Positions 25,920 through 26,385 of a stretch of DNA of 26,385 bases are shown in pieces. Numbering within the stretch: position 1 is the stretch's first letter; each line of letters begins with the position of its first letter. This DNA comes from a virus: IMG/VR virus record IMGVR_UViG_3300049783_000681, positions 1 through 26,385 of that record; one strand, written 5' to 3'. The notes under the pieces are model-generated. The model saw only the letters and a program-made list of their open reading frames with translations, was not told where the DNA came from and did not search any database. The translations under genes were made by a program, and so were the position numbers.

Positions 25920-26133
25920 CCTTAAACTCAGACAGCTTCAAACTGAAAGTGCTAGGGCACTAAGTACGATGCAAGCTACTAATAATAATATACATCAGTT
26001 TAATAAACTAGCTCACCATAATAGTAGCAACTGGTATAAGGCTGTTATTAACTGGTACATTGAACAGTACGGTGATCTTCCAAGTGTTGTGGGTCCTGGA
26101 AAAGATGTAAAGTTGGTGTTAGATGAAGTTTAA
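25906..26133 (+). CDS. Small protein of unknown function (75 aa)
   Basis: A TTG start at 25906, 14 bases inside the upstream gene, gives 75 residues. An ATG at 25969 in the same frame would give 54. The longer form is chosen because the upstream segment (LKLRQLQTESARALSTMQ) looks like an ordered helix, with an AGAGG stretch near 25890 as a weak ribosome binding site. The rest, NWYKAVINWYIEQYGDL, is an aromatic-rich helix and the end, PSVVGPGKDVKLVLDEV, is acidic. No Cys or leader-type cleavage site is visible, so it does not look like a peptide precursor. Function unknown. The next gene starts within its last codons (ATG at 26123). Confidence 0.5.
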   Translation: MDISNLKLRQLQTESARALSTMQATNNNIHQFNKLAHHNSSNWYKAVINWYIEQYGDLPSVVGPGKDVKLVLDEV

Positions 26134-26385
26134 AAATTCACAAGATAGCTGGGAAATTAATCTTTCTAAAGACGTGACTGATATTGGGATTAAAATATCA
26201 GGCGGAGCAGATAGTGCTATTGTTACATACATGTTAGCAAAATATGTAACAGAAGAAAGACCAGATATTACTATACATCCTGTAACAGGAATAGCAGATA
26301 TAAAGCCGTATCAGTTAATATTTGCAGACCAAGTATTGCGCAAGGTAGAGGATCTAACAGGAGTTGTGTTTGCACAACATCAGTT
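26123..26385 (+). CDS. N-type ATP pyrophosphatase (PP-loop) protein, 3' end outside window
   Basis: The frame from ATG 26123 is open to the end of the window, giving 87 residues. It contains IKISGGADSAIVTYMLAKY, with SGGADS at residues 26-31, the PP-loop of N-type ATP pyrophosphatases (asparagine synthetase, QueC/ExsB, tRNA lysidine synthetase and similar enzymes). These enzymes activate a carboxyl, carbonyl or amide-type group with ATP, releasing pyrophosphate. The exact branch cannot be decided from this fragment. It overlaps the 75-aa gene by 11 bases, so it is the next gene of the same operon. A role in amidating or activating a sugar or peptide in the pathway is possible. Confidence 0.75.
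   Translation, partial: MKFKNSQDSWEINLSKDVTDIGIKISGGADSAIVTYMLAKYVTEERPDITIHPVTGIADIKPYQLIFADQVLRKVEDLTGVVFAQHQ

Noticed and set aside
25906-26133. The 75-aa protein as a peptide precursor for the radical SAM enzymes
   Set aside because: It has no leader-like start, no repeated core, no Cys and no Gly-Gly type cleavage site, and it sits far from the radical SAM genes.
1-26385. tRNA genes, CRISPR arrays, insertion sequences, attachment sites, strong terminators
   Set aside because: I found no cloverleaf, spaced repeats, transposase or inverted-repeat ends, and no hairpin followed by a T run in the few short gaps between genes.

Overview
The window is A+T-rich, every supported gene lies on the + strand, and the genes are packed with little or no spacing (several ATGA stop/start overlaps). 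The left third encodes virion proteins typical of marine T4-like myoviruses: a large beta-repeat structural protein, tail fibres with a collar domain, and small conserved structural proteins. Late promoters of the T4 type (NATAAATA) sit in front of several of them. The window is therefore most likely part of a marine T4-like phage genome. The host cannot be read from the sequence; a marine alphaproteobacterium (SAR11-like) or a cyanobacterium would fit the base composition and gene content.

Layout. (1) Positions 1-10509, virion module: the C-terminal 1200 residues of a very large structural protein, a 201-aa structural protein, three tandem paralogous tail-fibre genes sharing an N-terminal region of about 200 residues but ending in different tips, and a 298-aa structural protein. 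(2) Positions 10510-10567, the one clear regulatory boundary: a near-perfect sigma-70 promoter whose -10 box lies in a 20-bp palindrome, followed by a strong ribosome binding site. (3) Positions 10568-26385, a dense accessory operon: a small unknown protein, two GT-A-like glycosyltransferases, an unknown protein, a third glycosyltransferase-like protein, a radical SAM enzyme, a probable GT-B-type glycosyltransferase, an NAD-dependent sugar epimerase/dehydratase, a B12-binding radical SAM enzyme, a sulfotransferase-like protein, an SGNH hydrolase, two more radical SAM enzymes, a second SGNH-like protein, a paralogue of the third glycosyltransferase, a SAM methyltransferase, a small unknown protein and the start of an N-type ATP pyrophosphatase (PP-loop).

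How they could work together (inference): the accessory operon has what is needed to build or tailor a surface glycan: nucleotide-sugar epimerisation, glycosyl transfer, radical modification of the sugar or another small molecule, methylation, sulfation and acyl removal or transfer. It is preceded by host-type promoters, while the virion genes carry phage late promoters, so the two blocks are probably expressed at different times. The product could be a changed host envelope (for example to exclude superinfecting phage) or a modified virion or small molecule; the sequence does not decide which. The four radical SAM proteins (three with a Cys-rich auxiliary domain placed before the radical SAM core, one B12-dependent) are the most unusual part.
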